Positions 1 through 7,266 are shown, numbered from the stretch's first letter. The stretch: DNA of 12,802 nt from Oscillibacter sp. (GCA_003522105.1 DPGF01000131.1:2115-14916); one strand, 5' to 3'. The notes: generated by a model not told the origin, from the letters alone. Numbers and translations: made by a program.

Positions 1-981
1 ATCAAGGCCGGCCTTCTCGATATGAAACAGATCTTGGCCGTTACGGAAAAGACCTACGCGATGCTCGGTCAGGGCCTCATCAAGAACCCGCCCAAGACCA
101 ACACCAGCATCCCTGACAAGGAAAACTGGCAGTCGTTCTTCAACGCCATGCCTTGCTACATCGGCGGCGACATCAACATCGGCGGCATCAAGTGGGCGGC
201 GGAGTCCAAGAAGAACGCCACGATCCCTGGCATCCCCTACGGCATCGACATTTCCATTCTGAGTGACCCCGAGACGGTGCTGCCGTTCTGCATTCTGGAC
301 GGCACGCTCATCACCGCGATGCGCACCTCCGCCGTCGGCGGCCTGATGGCCAAGTACGCCGCCCCCTCGAACGCGGATACCGCCTGCCTTGTCGGCGCGG
401 GTGTTATCGGCCGCACGATGATCTCCGCCGTGCACGAGGCGCTGCCTCAGATCAAGACCGTGTACCTCTGCGACATTGATGTCGCCAAGGCCGAGGGCAT
501 CGTGAAGGAGTACGGCGACAGCCTCGGCGTTGAGATCATCCCGACGAGTGACAGCAAGGCTGCGGCGCTCAAGTCCCAGCTCATTGTCGGCGAGACCACC
601 GCACCCAAGCCGTTCATGGACACCTTTTGGCTCACGCCCGGCTGCGGTCTCGTCTCCATGCACTCCAACGAGGTGATGGAGGACGTCTTCCTCAAGGCAG
701 ACGGCATCGTCGCCGACTACTGGACACAGCTCAAGCAGCACACGAACCCGCTGTCCAAGCTCACGAAGGAGGGCAAGCTCGATGAGAGCCAGATCATGGA
801 CCTGAGCGAGCTGGTGCTCGGCACGAAGAAGCTGCGCACCTCGGACGATCAGTTCGTCGCCGCCGCGTCCATGGGCCTCGGCGCGCTGGACATCATGATC
901 GCCTATCAGCTCTACCGGAACGCGACGGAAATGGGCATCGGCACCAAGGTGAACCTTTGGGACAAGCCCCTGTGGGAATAA
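1..981 (+). CDS. Ornithine cyclodeaminase/mu-crystallin family protein (5' end cut by window)
   Basis: NAD(P)-dependent dehydrogenase-like protein of the ornithine cyclodeaminase/mu-crystallin family. The frame is open to base 1, and the seven codons before the ATG at 22 read IKAGLLD, which resembles the family N-terminus; that ATG is therefore internal and the true start lies outside the window. Counting from it (319 residues), I see a family-like K58 in IKWAAE, R101 in AMRTSAVGG, and the Rossmann loop GAGVIG at 125-130. The segment after strand 5 reads VSMHSNE (211-217) rather than the acidic substrate motif I expect in true ornithine cyclodeaminases, so the ornithine-to-proline reaction is doubtful. 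The C-terminus (MGIGTKVNLWDKP) resembles the branch that databases sometimes label 'tyramine oxidase subunit B', a name I would not trust as a function. The next gene, an amino-acid-binding lipoprotein, starts 22 bp downstream and is probably co-transcribed. Confidence 0.85.
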   Translation: MKAGLLDMKQILAVTEKTYAMLGQGLIKNPPKTNTSIPDKENWQSFFNAMPCYIGGDINIGGIKWAAESKKNATIPGIPYGIDISILSDPETVLPFCILDGTLITAMRTSAVGGLMAKYAAPSNADTACLVGAGVIGRTMISAVHEALPQIKTVYLCDIDVAKAEGIVKEYGDSLGVEIIPTSDSKAAALKSQLIVGETTAPKPFMDTFWLTPGCGLVSMHSNEVMEDVFLKADGIVADYWTQLKQHTNPLSKLTKEGKLDESQIMDLSELVLGTKKLRTSDDQFVAAASMGLGALDIMIAYQLYRNATEMGIGTKVNLWDKPLWE

Positions 982-1003
982 GCGATAGCAGGAGGAAACG
1001 AAA

Positions 1004-1861
1004 ATGAACGCATTCAAGAAATTTGCGGCGCTGCTTCTGGCGCTTATGATAATCCTGTCTCTTGCCGCCTGCGGCAGCAAGAGCGACGACAGTGCGCAGG
1101 GCAGCTCGGACGGCGACGCGTTGTCCGATGACACCGCCAAGTCCAAGATCGAGCAGATCAAGGAGGCGGGCGTGCTCGTGATGGGAACCTCTGCCGACTA
1201 TCCCCCGAACGAATTCCACACGGAAGTGGACGGCAAGGACACCATCGTCGGCTTTGACGTTGCTATCGCGCAGTACATCGCCGATGACCTCGGCGTCGAA
1301 CTCAAGGTCGTCGACATGTCGTTCGACAACCTGTGCATCAACCTCGCCAAGGGTGATTTTGACATTGTCATCGCCGGTATGGCCTCGACCGAGGAGCGCT
1401 TGAAGTCCGTCGATTTCTCCGACCCGTACTTTAAGCAGCAGCAGGCCATTCTGATCCGCGCGGAGGATGACGCGCTCTACAACAAGCCCGAAGACCTGAG
1501 TGGTCACAAGGTCGGCGTGCAGAACGGTACCATTCAGGTGCCCATCGCCAACGAGCTGGCAGGCGAAGAGAACGTCGTCGGCCTCGTCAAGGCGCAGGAT
1601 CTCATCATGGAGCTCAAGAGCGGCAAGTTCGATGTTGTGTACATCGACTACACCGCAGCTCTCGCATTCGCCGCGGCGAACGATGACCTGACGGTCAAGG
1701 ACATCGGCATCGAAAGCGACAGCGAGGGCCAGTGCATCGGCGTGCAGAAGGGCAACGAGGACTTTGTCGCCTACCTGAACGAAAAGATCGCTGAAATGCA
1801 GGAGCAGGGCCTCATCGACCAGTACGTCGCCGAAGCCCAAACGCTGGCGGGCATCGAGTAA
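1004..1861 (+). CDS. Amino acid ABC transporter substrate-binding lipoprotein
   Basis: Extracytoplasmic solute receptor of the polar amino acid type (SBP_bac_3 family), 285 residues. It has a lipoprotein signal peptide: MNAFKKF, a hydrophobic stretch (8-20), then the lipobox LAAC with C23 as the lipidated cysteine. A Ser/Asp/Gly-rich linker follows, then the binding fold from about residue 45 to the end, opening with GVLVMGTSADYPPNEF. The family pattern GDFDIVIAGMASTEERLKSVDFSDPY is clear; its Arg and the Asp in VVYIDYTAA are where this family usually grips the amino-acid carboxylate and amino groups. AGGAGG at 990-995 sits 8 nt before the ATG. It probably shares a transcript with the upstream dehydrogenase-like gene. 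No permease or ATPase gene follows, so it either uses transporter parts encoded elsewhere or parts upstream of the window. The ligand cannot be told from sequence. Confidence 0.93.
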   Translation: MNAFKKFAALLLALMIILSLAACGSKSDDSAQGSSDGDALSDDTAKSKIEQIKEAGVLVMGTSADYPPNEFHTEVDGKDTIVGFDVAIAQYIADDLGVELKVVDMSFDNLCINLAKGDFDIVIAGMASTEERLKSVDFSDPYFKQQQAILIRAEDDALYNKPEDLSGHKVGVQNGTIQVPIANELAGEENVVGLVKAQDLIMELKSGKFDVVYIDYTAALAFAAANDDLTVKDIGIESDSEGQCIGVQKGNEDFVAYLNEKIAEMQEQGLIDQYVAEAQTLAGIE

Positions 1862-1889
1862 AGCCCGTCCCCCTTGCATGATATGAAGC

Positions 1890-1937
1890 GCATCAGCATA
1901 CCCTCTACCAAGAGAATTGGGGAGGATATGCTGATGC
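1890..1937 (+). promoter_or_regulatory. Hairpin covering the ribosome site and start codon of the deacetylase gene
   Basis: The segments GCATCAGCATA (1890-1900) and TATGCTGATGC (1927-1937) are perfect complements. Inside them, after one C-A mismatch, CCTCT (1902-1906) pairs with GGAGG (1921-1925). After a bulged A, CCAA (1908-1911) pairs with TTGG (1917-1920), leaving the loop GAGAA. About 20 pairs in all. The whole Shine-Dalgarno and the start codon at 1934 would be buried in the mRNA, which would limit translation until the stem opens. The structure is read directly from the bases; the regulatory role is inferred. A T-rich but interrupted tail follows (TGTTTCATTTT), so weak transcription attenuation is an alternative. 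Confidence 0.6.
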
Positions 1938-2752
1938 TGTTTCATTTTGACCGCAGGAAGAAGTCTGAAAAGGAGAAGAAGCCGCCGCGCTTTCTGGTGC
2001 TCCGGCGCAAATGGCTGACGCTGGGCGCGGCGGTGCTGGCCGCCGCGGCGATCTTTGCCGCCGTCAATTATCCCGCCGCCGTCAGCGCGTCAGCCGCCAC
2101 GCGCCAGCTGCCGATCTACTGTGTCCAGCGCGACCAGAAGGTGTGCTCCATCTCGTTCGACGCGGCGTGGGGGGCGGACAACACACAGAAGATCCTCGAC
2201 GTGCTCAAGGAGTACGGTGTCACCTGTACCTTTTTTGTCGTGGGCAACTGGGCAGATCAGTATCCCGAACAGGCCAAGGCCATCGTGGACAGCGGCAATG
2301 AGCTCATGAACCACTCCAACGCGCATGATCATTATAATTCCCTCACCGCCGACCAGATCATCGCAGACGTGAACACCTGCAACGATAAGATCGAGGCGTT
2401 GACCGGCATCCGCCCGACGCTCATCCGCTGCCCGTTCGGCGAGTATGACGACCACGTCATCTCCACCATCCGCTCGATAGGTATGGAGCCGATCCAGTGG
2501 GACGTGGATTCCCTCGACTGGAAGGGCATCTCGGCGGGTGAGATCACGAAGCGCGTGACAAGCAAGGTGCAGAGCGGGTCGATCGTGCTGTTCCACAACG
2601 CGGGTGAGCACACGCCCGAGGCGCTGCCGGATATTCTCGACTACCTGCTTGCCGAGGGGTATAAGATCGTACCGATTTCGAAGATCTTACTCACGTGCGA
2701 CTACACCATCGACCACGAAGGCCGGCAGTGTCCGGCAGAGGCAGCACAGTGA
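1934..2752 (+). CDS. PdaB-like polysaccharide deacetylase, membrane anchored
   Basis: NodB-type carbohydrate esterase 4, 272 residues from the chosen start, predicted to remove acetyl groups from peptidoglycan or another cell-surface glycan. A basic N-terminus precedes one membrane segment (about 28-46), with the catalytic domain outside. NodB motifs: SFDAAWG (D76), HSNAH (H127, H131), RCPFGEYDD (R165), WDVDSLDW (D190) and IVLFHN (H221). Motif 1 has FDxxWG instead of TFDDG, as in the sporulation-linked PdaB group, so a spore-envelope role is possible but inferred. Start choice: GGGGAGG (1919-1925) is 8 nt from the ATG at 1934. The frame is open further upstream, to ATG 1928, ATG 1883 and TTG 1874, but those have poorly spaced or no ribosome sites. 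The ribosome site and start lie inside a long hairpin. It ends before the terminator at 2785-2825. Confidence 0.88.
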   Translation: MLFHFDRRKKSEKEKKPPRFLVLRRKWLTLGAAVLAAAAIFAAVNYPAAVSASAATRQLPIYCVQRDQKVCSISFDAAWGADNTQKILDVLKEYGVTCTFFVVGNWADQYPEQAKAIVDSGNELMNHSNAHDHYNSLTADQIIADVNTCNDKIEALTGIRPTLIRCPFGEYDDHVISTIRSIGMEPIQWDVDSLDWKGISAGEITKRVTSKVQSGSIVLFHNAGEHTPEALPDILDYLLAEGYKIVPISKILLTCDYTIDHEGRQCPAEAAQ

Positions 2753-2784
2753 GCGCGGTGTACTTAATAGTATGTGAAAACGAA

Positions 2785-2825
2785 AAAGAAGGGGAGTTCT
2801 CTTGCAAAGAGAACTCCCCTTCTTT
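2785..2825. terminator. Bidirectional intrinsic terminator between convergent genes
   Basis: A 19-bp perfect stem (2785-2803 with 2807-2825) closes a 3-nt loop. The A-rich left foot and T-rich right foot (TTCTTT followed by ACTT) supply a short U-tract in each direction. It lies between the stop of the plus-strand deacetylase (2752) and the stop of the minus-strand LysO gene (2857), so it can end transcription from both sides. Confidence 0.88.
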
Positions 2826-2856
2826 ACTTGATTTTCTGGGTTGCAGGCTCGTGCCT

Positions 2857-3822
2857 TTACGCGCCGATGATGATCGGGACGAACGCTGCGCAGGTGATGC
2901 ACATCAGCATACCCGTACAGAACGAGTAGGCCATGGTCTCGGGATTGCAGTACTTTTCGACGAGCGGCAGGCACAGGTCGGTCGACGCTGTGCCGGGCAG
3001 CGTGATGGCTTCGATATAGCCGATCTTGCTCGCAACGAGCGGCAGGAAGATGAGTCCCATCGTCTCGCGCAGCACGTTGTGCAGAAACGAGATCGCGCCC
3101 GCGACCGCGTGTCCTGCGCCGGAGATGACGCTCGGTGCCATCGTGTACCAGCCGAAGCCCGCGCTGATGGCGAGCCCTTCGCGCAGCGTGACGGGGGAGA
3201 GGAGCGCATAGACGACGCCGGCGAGCAGCGAGCCAATCACAGAGAAAATGGGCACGAGCACGACGCCCAGCCCCGCGCCGCGCATGACGCGCACGATGCT
3301 GCCGTCAAGTCCCATGCTGAAGCCCACCGAGCCGAGCATGATGCAAAGCCCGATGACGAGCAGGGTGCTGGAGACTTCTTCAAAGCGCTCGGGCGCCATG
3401 AGCTGCGGCAGAACAAAGTAGCCCAAGAGCATCCCGCAGACGACCATCAGGCAAATGATGATCGAGGACTTGATGCCGGAGGTGTTGACCCCGCCGCCGC
3501 GTTCCTCGGCAGCGTTGTCTTCCGTGCCGACGGGCAGGGCGCGGCGGTTGAGATGCACGATCTTGCGCGCGGCAGTGCCGCCGAGCATGCTGCCGACGGC
3601 CGTGAGGAACGTAATGAACAGCGCCTGCACGCCGATGCTGCCGAGGCTCGACGTCACCTCCTCGTCTGCGCCCATGCGCAGCCCCATGAGGAAGATGAGC
3701 AGATAGATGAAAAAGCTCGTGAGCTTGTCCAGAAAATGAAAGCGGTCCTTATGGCGGCGCAGCTTGACTGCGATGAGGTAGCAGGCGATCATAATAGACC
3801 AGTAGAGAGAGAGCAGAGTCAT
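2857..3822 (-). CDS. lysO: LysO family lysine exporter
   Basis: Integral membrane transporter of the LysO family (formerly DUF340), 321 residues; the E. coli member exports L-lysine and the toxic analogue thialysine. The N-terminal third has hydrophobic segments near 5-19, 34-50 and 65-82. A hydrophilic, charged linker (about 88-116) follows, then several further segments (about 118-138, 152-172, 183-208, 217-245, 255-275, 298-319). The C-terminal half carries the family signature GFGWYT (222-227) followed by SGAG, then LRET (251-254) and GTASTD (277-282). The start at 3822 is preceded by AAAGGA (3835-3840) at 12 nt, a long but usable spacing. A terminator in front separates it from the phosphohexomutase gene; no clear promoter was found. 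Family assignment is firm; lysine as substrate is by analogy. Confidence 0.85.
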   Translation of the reverse strand: MTLLSLYWSIMIACYLIAVKLRRHKDRFHFLDKLTSFFIYLLIFLMGLRMGADEEVTSSLGSIGVQALFITFLTAVGSMLGGTAARKIVHLNRRALPVGTEDNAAEERGGGVNTSGIKSSIIICLMVVCGMLLGYFVLPQLMAPERFEEVSSTLLVIGLCIMLGSVGFSMGLDGSIVRVMRGAGLGVVLVPIFSVIGSLLAGVVYALLSPVTLREGLAISAGFGWYTMAPSVISGAGHAVAGAISFLHNVLRETMGLIFLPLVASKIGYIEAITLPGTASTDLCLPLVEKYCNPETMAYSFCTGMLMCITCAAFVPIIIGA

Positions 3823-3854
3823 AGGGCGTATTCATCCTTTCGCCGCGGTGAGGC

Positions 3855-3897
3855 AAAAATAAGCGGGGGACGGCGCGGTGCCGCGCCGTCCTCTGCT
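3855..3897 (-). terminator. Intrinsic terminator of the phosphohexomutase operon
   Basis: A 10-bp GC-only-rich stem (3868-3877 with 3882-3891) closes the loop GTGC, with a partly paired lower stem (outer bases to 3863 and 3896). On the minus strand it is followed by TTATTTTT (complement of 3855-3862). It sits between the stop of the phosphohexomutase gene (3917) and the start of lysO (3822). Confidence 0.75.
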
Positions 3898-3916
3898 GCT
3901 TTGGGAAACGGGGAAC

Positions 3917-5641
3917 TCAGGCGAGGGTCTTGACCCAGGCGGCGTATTTTTCAATGTTCGCGTCGCGCTCCTGCGCGTCCGCGCCCTTGGTGAGCACATA
4001 GACCTTGATCTTCGGCTCCGTGCCGCTCGGACGCACGACGATGTGCGTGCCGTCGGAGAGCTCAAAGCGCAGCACGTTCGAGCCGGCGAGCGCGATCTTC
4101 GTCACTTCGCCGCTCGCGGCGTCGCGCGCGGTGCCGTCTGCGTAATCCTTGTACACGGCGACCGGAACGCCCGCGATCTCGCGCGGCGGCGTCTCGCGCA
4201 GGGACTTCATGAGAGAAGCCATCTTCTCCGCGCCATCGAGACCCGGCATGACAAGGTTGAAGGTCTTTTCACCGAAGAAGCCGTACTTTTTGAAGAGTGC
4301 CTCGAGCGCGTCGAAAAGTGTCATGCCCTGGGCGTAGTACCATGCGGCCATCTCCGTGAGGAGGAGCGAGGCGGTGACAGCGTCCTTGTCGCGCACATAA
4401 TGGCCGATCATGTAGCCGTAGCTCTCTTCATAGGAGAAAATGACGGTGTTCTTGCCCGCGCTTTCGAGCTCGTTCATCTTCTCGGCCATGAACTTAAAGC
4501 CCGTGAAGGTATCATAGCAGGCAAGACCGTTCGCCTCCGCCACGGCGCGCGCCATTTCGGTCGTCACGATGGTCTTGAGCGCGGCGGCGTTTTCCGGCAG
4601 CTTGCCCGCGCGCTTCATCGCGCCGATGAGATAGTCGAGCAGCAGAACGCCCGTCTGGTTGCCGGTGACAGGCTCAAATTCGCCCTGACGGTTGCGCACC
4701 ATGATGCCGACGCGGTCGCTGTCGGGGTCGGTGCCGAGGATAAAGTCGACGTCGTTCTTCTTGGCAAGGTCAATGGCGAGATAGAAGCCCTCGGGATTCT
4801 CCGGGTTCGGGGAGACGACCGTGGGGAAGTTGCCGTCGATGACCATCTGCTCGGGCACGCAGAGAAGGTGCTTGATGCCAAGCTTTGTAAGCGCCTCGGG
4901 TACGAGCTTGTATCCGCAGCCGTGGAAGGGCGTGTAGACAAGCTTAAAGTCGCCCGAGACTTTTTTGACGGTATCATAGTCGTTGACCATGCTCATGACG
5001 TTGGCCATGAAGCGCTCGTCGCAGTCTGCGCCGAGCATCGTGATGAGACCCTTTTGCACCGCCTCGTCAAAATCCATGGACGTAACGCCCGTGAAAATGT
5101 CGATCGTCTCGAGTTCTCTTGCGATGGCGGCAGCGTGCTGGGGCGGCAGCTGTGCGCCGTCCGACCAGTAGACCTTGTAGCCGTTGTATTCCTTGGGGTT
5201 GTGCGAGGCGGTGACGTTGATGCCCGCGGTGCAGCCGTATTCGCGCACGGCAAACGAAAGCTCGGGCGTGGGGCGCAGCGACTCAAAGAGTCTGACGGCG
5301 ATGCCGTTGCCCGCCATGACGCAGGCTGCCTCGCGCGCGAATTCCGTCGAGTGGTTGCGGCAGTCCATGCAGATGGCAACGCCCTTTTGCATGGCGGCCG
5401 CGCCCTCTGCCCGGATCACGTTGGCAAAGCCCTGCGTCGCCCAGCGGATCACGTGGCGGTTCATGTTGTGAAGCCCCACATACATCGTGCCGCGCAGACC
5501 CGCGGTGCCGAATTCGAGCGGGCCGTAAAAACGGTTTTCAATCTCTTTTTCGTCGTTTGCGATGTCCTTGAGCTCAGCGCGTTCTTCCTCGCTCAGCGCG
5601 GGAGAGGCGAGCCACTTTTCATATTCCTGACGGTAATTCAT
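3917..5641 (-). CDS. Phosphoglucomutase/phosphomannomutase (alpha-D-phosphohexomutase)
   Basis: Cytoplasmic alpha-D-phosphohexomutase, 574 residues, the usual length of the bacterial PgcA/PGM2-like type. It interconverts hexose 1- and 6-phosphates (glucose and/or mannose) for glycan and nucleotide-sugar synthesis. All four domain signatures are intact: the phospho-serine loop TASHNPKEYNGYK (S146), the Mg-binding loop GTDPDSDR (303-310; D305, D307, D309), the sugar-specificity loop FSYEESYG (E405, E406) and the phosphate-binding loop RPSGTEPK (537-544). The N-terminal EFGTAGLRG also fits. AGGAGG lies a few bases before the start, inside the preceding gene; start and preceding stop overlap as ATGA (5638-5641), suggesting translational coupling. 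It is the last gene of the yycJ-rlmH-DUF2007 unit. Sequence alone does not settle glucose versus mannose preference. Confidence 0.95.
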   Translation of the reverse strand: MNYRQEYEKWLASPALSEEERAELKDIANDEKEIENRFYGPLEFGTAGLRGTMYVGLHNMNRHVIRWATQGFANVIRAEGAAAMQKGVAICMDCRNHSTEFAREAACVMAGNGIAVRLFESLRPTPELSFAVREYGCTAGINVTASHNPKEYNGYKVYWSDGAQLPPQHAAAIARELETIDIFTGVTSMDFDEAVQKGLITMLGADCDERFMANVMSMVNDYDTVKKVSGDFKLVYTPFHGCGYKLVPEALTKLGIKHLLCVPEQMVIDGNFPTVVSPNPENPEGFYLAIDLAKKNDVDFILGTDPDSDRVGIMVRNRQGEFEPVTGNQTGVLLLDYLIGAMKRAGKLPENAAALKTIVTTEMARAVAEANGLACYDTFTGFKFMAEKMNELESAGKNTVIFSYEESYGYMIGHYVRDKDAVTASLLLTEMAAWYYAQGMTLFDALEALFKKYGFFGEKTFNLVMPGLDGAEKMASLMKSLRETPPREIAGVPVAVYKDYADGTARDAASGEVTKIALAGSNVLRFELSDGTHIVVRPSGTEPKIKVYVLTKGADAQERDANIEKYAAWVKTLA

Positions 5642-5967
5642 TGCTTATCCTCCTGTTCCGGAATTTCGTCGATGGGACGGATCAGATTCTTCGCGTCCTC
5701 GAGCATGGACGCGGGGACATAAAGTCCTGTGCCGTGCCCGGGCGTGCCGAGCACCACCTTGCCAAAGGCACCGTCGCCCTCGTATTTGCGCAGCACGGGA
5801 ATGCCGTAGGCGCGCAGCATGGAGCAGAGCATATCCGCCTCTGCATTTGTATCCATCACGCGCGTTAAGAACGCGGGCTGCTCGTTCTTGCCGCCGGCGT
5901 CCTTGGGCCAGCGCTCGGAAAGGTCATGTTCTGTCTTGCCCCAGGTGAGCTTCACTTCATCTGACAT
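5638..5967 (-). CDS. Small DUF2007-like protein (putative signal transducing protein)
   Basis: Soluble 109-residue protein without signal peptide or membrane segment. Residues about 32-95 fit the DUF2007 pattern: an N-terminal strand (FLTRVMDTN), a helix over EADMLCSMLRAYGIPVL, a glycine-rich turn (GTPGHGTG), then LYVPASMLEDAKNLI. DUF2007 is a small ferredoxin-like fold often labelled 'putative prokaryotic signal transducing protein'; its biochemical role is unknown. The ends are highly charged, and the tail (PEQEDKQ) contains the ribosome site of the next gene. AGGAGG stands just upstream of the ATG at 5967. It sits 31 bp after rlmH and overlaps the phosphohexomutase start by 4 nt, so the two products may be needed in similar amounts. 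The family match is by pattern and moderate in certainty. Confidence 0.8.
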   Translation of the reverse strand: MSDEVKLTWGKTEHDLSERWPKDAGGKNEQPAFLTRVMDTNAEADMLCSMLRAYGIPVLRKYEGDGAFGKVVLGTPGHGTGLYVPASMLEDAKNLIRPIDEIPEQEDKQ

Positions 5968-5998
5968 GGGCGGTTCCTCCTTTTGTAGATGGTTTGTG

Positions 5999-6481
5999 TT
6001 ACTTGTGGTATTTCGTTCCTGCCTCGATCTGGTAGGCGCGGTAAACTTGCTCGAGCAGCATTACGCGTGCCAAGTGGTGCGGAAAGGTCATCGGCGACAT
6101 CGAAAGACGCAGGTCAGCCTTTTTCTTTAAGTCCTCGTCAAGACCGAAGCTTGAGCCGATCAGAAATGTCAGCTGCGAGGCGCCGCGCGCGGCAAACTGC
6201 TGCATCTTTTCGCTCAGCGCCACGCTGCTCATCTCCTGCCCTTCGATGCACATGGCGATGAGCGCGCCGCCCTTGGGCAGCTTCTGCTCGACCAGTGCAG
6301 CCTCTTTTTTGAGCGCCTGACGGATCTCGGCCTCGCTCGGCTCGTCACCGAGGCGCTGCTCGGGAAGCTCCAGAAGCTCCAGCTTACAATAGCGCGAGAG
6401 CCGCTTTTCGTATTCCTTCACGGCCTGCTCATAGAAGGCCTCTTTCAGTTTTCCGACGCAAAGGACGGTGATCTTCTGCAT
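5999..6481 (-). CDS. rlmH: RlmH, 23S rRNA pseudouridine-1915 N3-methyltransferase
   Basis: SPOUT-class methyltransferase, 160 residues (family usually 155-160). It uses S-adenosylmethionine to methylate pseudouridine 1915 in helix 69 of 23S rRNA on assembled ribosomes. Recognisable features are the opening MQKITVLCVGKLKE, the SAM-binding trefoil-knot segment LIGSSFGLDEDL (107-118), SMSPMTFPHHLAR (127-139) and the near-invariant C-terminus LLEQVYRAYQIEAGTKYHK. The common IGG of the knot is IGS here (S110), a mild variant. The frame is open upstream to 6688, but the family start is the ATG at 6479-6481; a GAGG-type ribosome site lies a few bases before it. The start lies within the upstream yycJ-like gene (37 nt overlap), pointing to coupled translation. 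Confidence 0.95.
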   Translation of the reverse strand: MQKITVLCVGKLKEAFYEQAVKEYEKRLSRYCKLELLELPEQRLGDEPSEAEIRQALKKEAALVEQKLPKGGALIAMCIEGQEMSSVALSEKMQQFAARGASQLTFLIGSSFGLDEDLKKKADLRLSMSPMTFPHHLARVMLLEQVYRAYQIEAGTKYHK

Positions 6482-7236
6482 ACGTGTACCTCGCTGATGG
6501 TGTCGCGCGGCGCGGCGGAGAGGCGGACGCTCAGCCCGCTTGCCTGCAACGCGCGGCCGACGGTGTATTCGGCAAGCTGCGGGGAGTTGTTCTCGTCGCT
6601 CAGGTGCGCGAGCAGAATGTCGCTCGTGCCGGCGCGGACGCATTCCACGGCGAATTCTGCCGCAGCTTCGTTGGATAAATGCCCGCATTCGCCGAGAATG
6701 CGCTGCTTGAGATAATAGGGATAGTCGCCGTTTTTGAGCATGACGACGTCGTGATTCGACTCGAGCAGCAGCATGTCCGCTCCGAGCACTGCATCGTGCG
6801 CGTCGTCCGTGATGAAGCCGGTGTCGGTCAGCACGGCGAGCGAGCCGTCGCTGCTCTCAATGCGGTAGCCGACGCTTTCCTTTGCATCGTGCGAGGTGCG
6901 GAACGAGCGGATCTGCAAGTCCTTGATGGTGAAGGTCTCGTCTGCGGCAAAGGCATGCAGATACGGCGCGGGATAGCTGATCGCCGCGGCGGTGCCAAAA
7001 CTTGCGTAGAGCGGGACCGCGTGCTTTTTTTGCAGCGTACCCAGGGCGCGTACATGGTCGATGTGCTCATGCGTGATGAGGATACCGTCCAGATCATCGA
7101 GCGTGAGGGAAAGCGCCGCGAGCGACTGCGTGATGCGGCGGCAGGAGATGCCCGCGTCGATCAGAATATGGGTGTTTTCGTGGCAGACGAGCGCTGCGTT
7201 TCCGGCGCTCGAACTGGCAAGTGTGTAAAATTCCAT
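6445..7236 (-). CDS. yycJ: YycJ/WalJ-like MBL-fold metallohydrolase
   Basis: Metallo-beta-lactamase fold hydrolase, 263 residues, matching the length of the YycJ/WalJ group, which has been reported as a DNA exonuclease and is linked to the WalRK system in Bacillales. Start MEFYTLASSSAGNA is typical. Metal-site residues: HEHIDH (56-61), H116 (SHDAK), D138 (LTDTG), H186 (GHLSN) and H211 (LAHLSDENN). The frame is open upstream to 7431, but only the ATG at 7236 has a ribosome site (AAAGGA, 7245-7250, spacing 8) and matches the family. A consensus promoter lies just upstream. No walR/walK homologue lies beside it; it heads an operon with rlmH instead. The 3' end overlaps rlmH by 37 nt. Nuclease activity is by analogy only. 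Confidence 0.92.
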   Translation of the reverse strand: MEFYTLASSSAGNAALVCHENTHILIDAGISCRRITQSLAALSLTLDDLDGILITHEHIDHVRALGTLQKKHAVPLYASFGTAAAISYPAPYLHAFAADETFTIKDLQIRSFRTSHDAKESVGYRIESSDGSLAVLTDTGFITDDAHDAVLGADMLLLESNHDVVMLKNGDYPYYLKQRILGECGHLSNEAAAEFAVECVRAGTSDILLAHLSDENNSPQLAEYTVGRALQASGLSVRLSAAPRDTISEVHVCRRSPSFASEN

Positions 7237-7266
7237 GGGCCGATTCCTTTGTATCAATTCGTCAGA

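Noticed and set aside
893..1945. 350-codon minus-strand open frame opposite the binding-protein gene
   Set aside because: Mirror of a well-supported lipoprotein gene; low-complexity composition and no ribosome site or family resemblance.
2695..3933. 412-codon plus-strand open frame running from the deacetylase end through the terminator and over lysO
   Set aside because: It crosses a strong terminator hairpin and is antisense to a clear membrane transporter; the composition is that of a shadow frame.
3878..5722. Very long plus-strand open frame (614 codons) opposite the phosphohexomutase gene
   Set aside because: It is antisense to a gene with all catalytic motifs. The frame is open because of GC-rich third positions, its product is Arg/His/Asp-rich with no recognisable domain, and it has no ribosome site.
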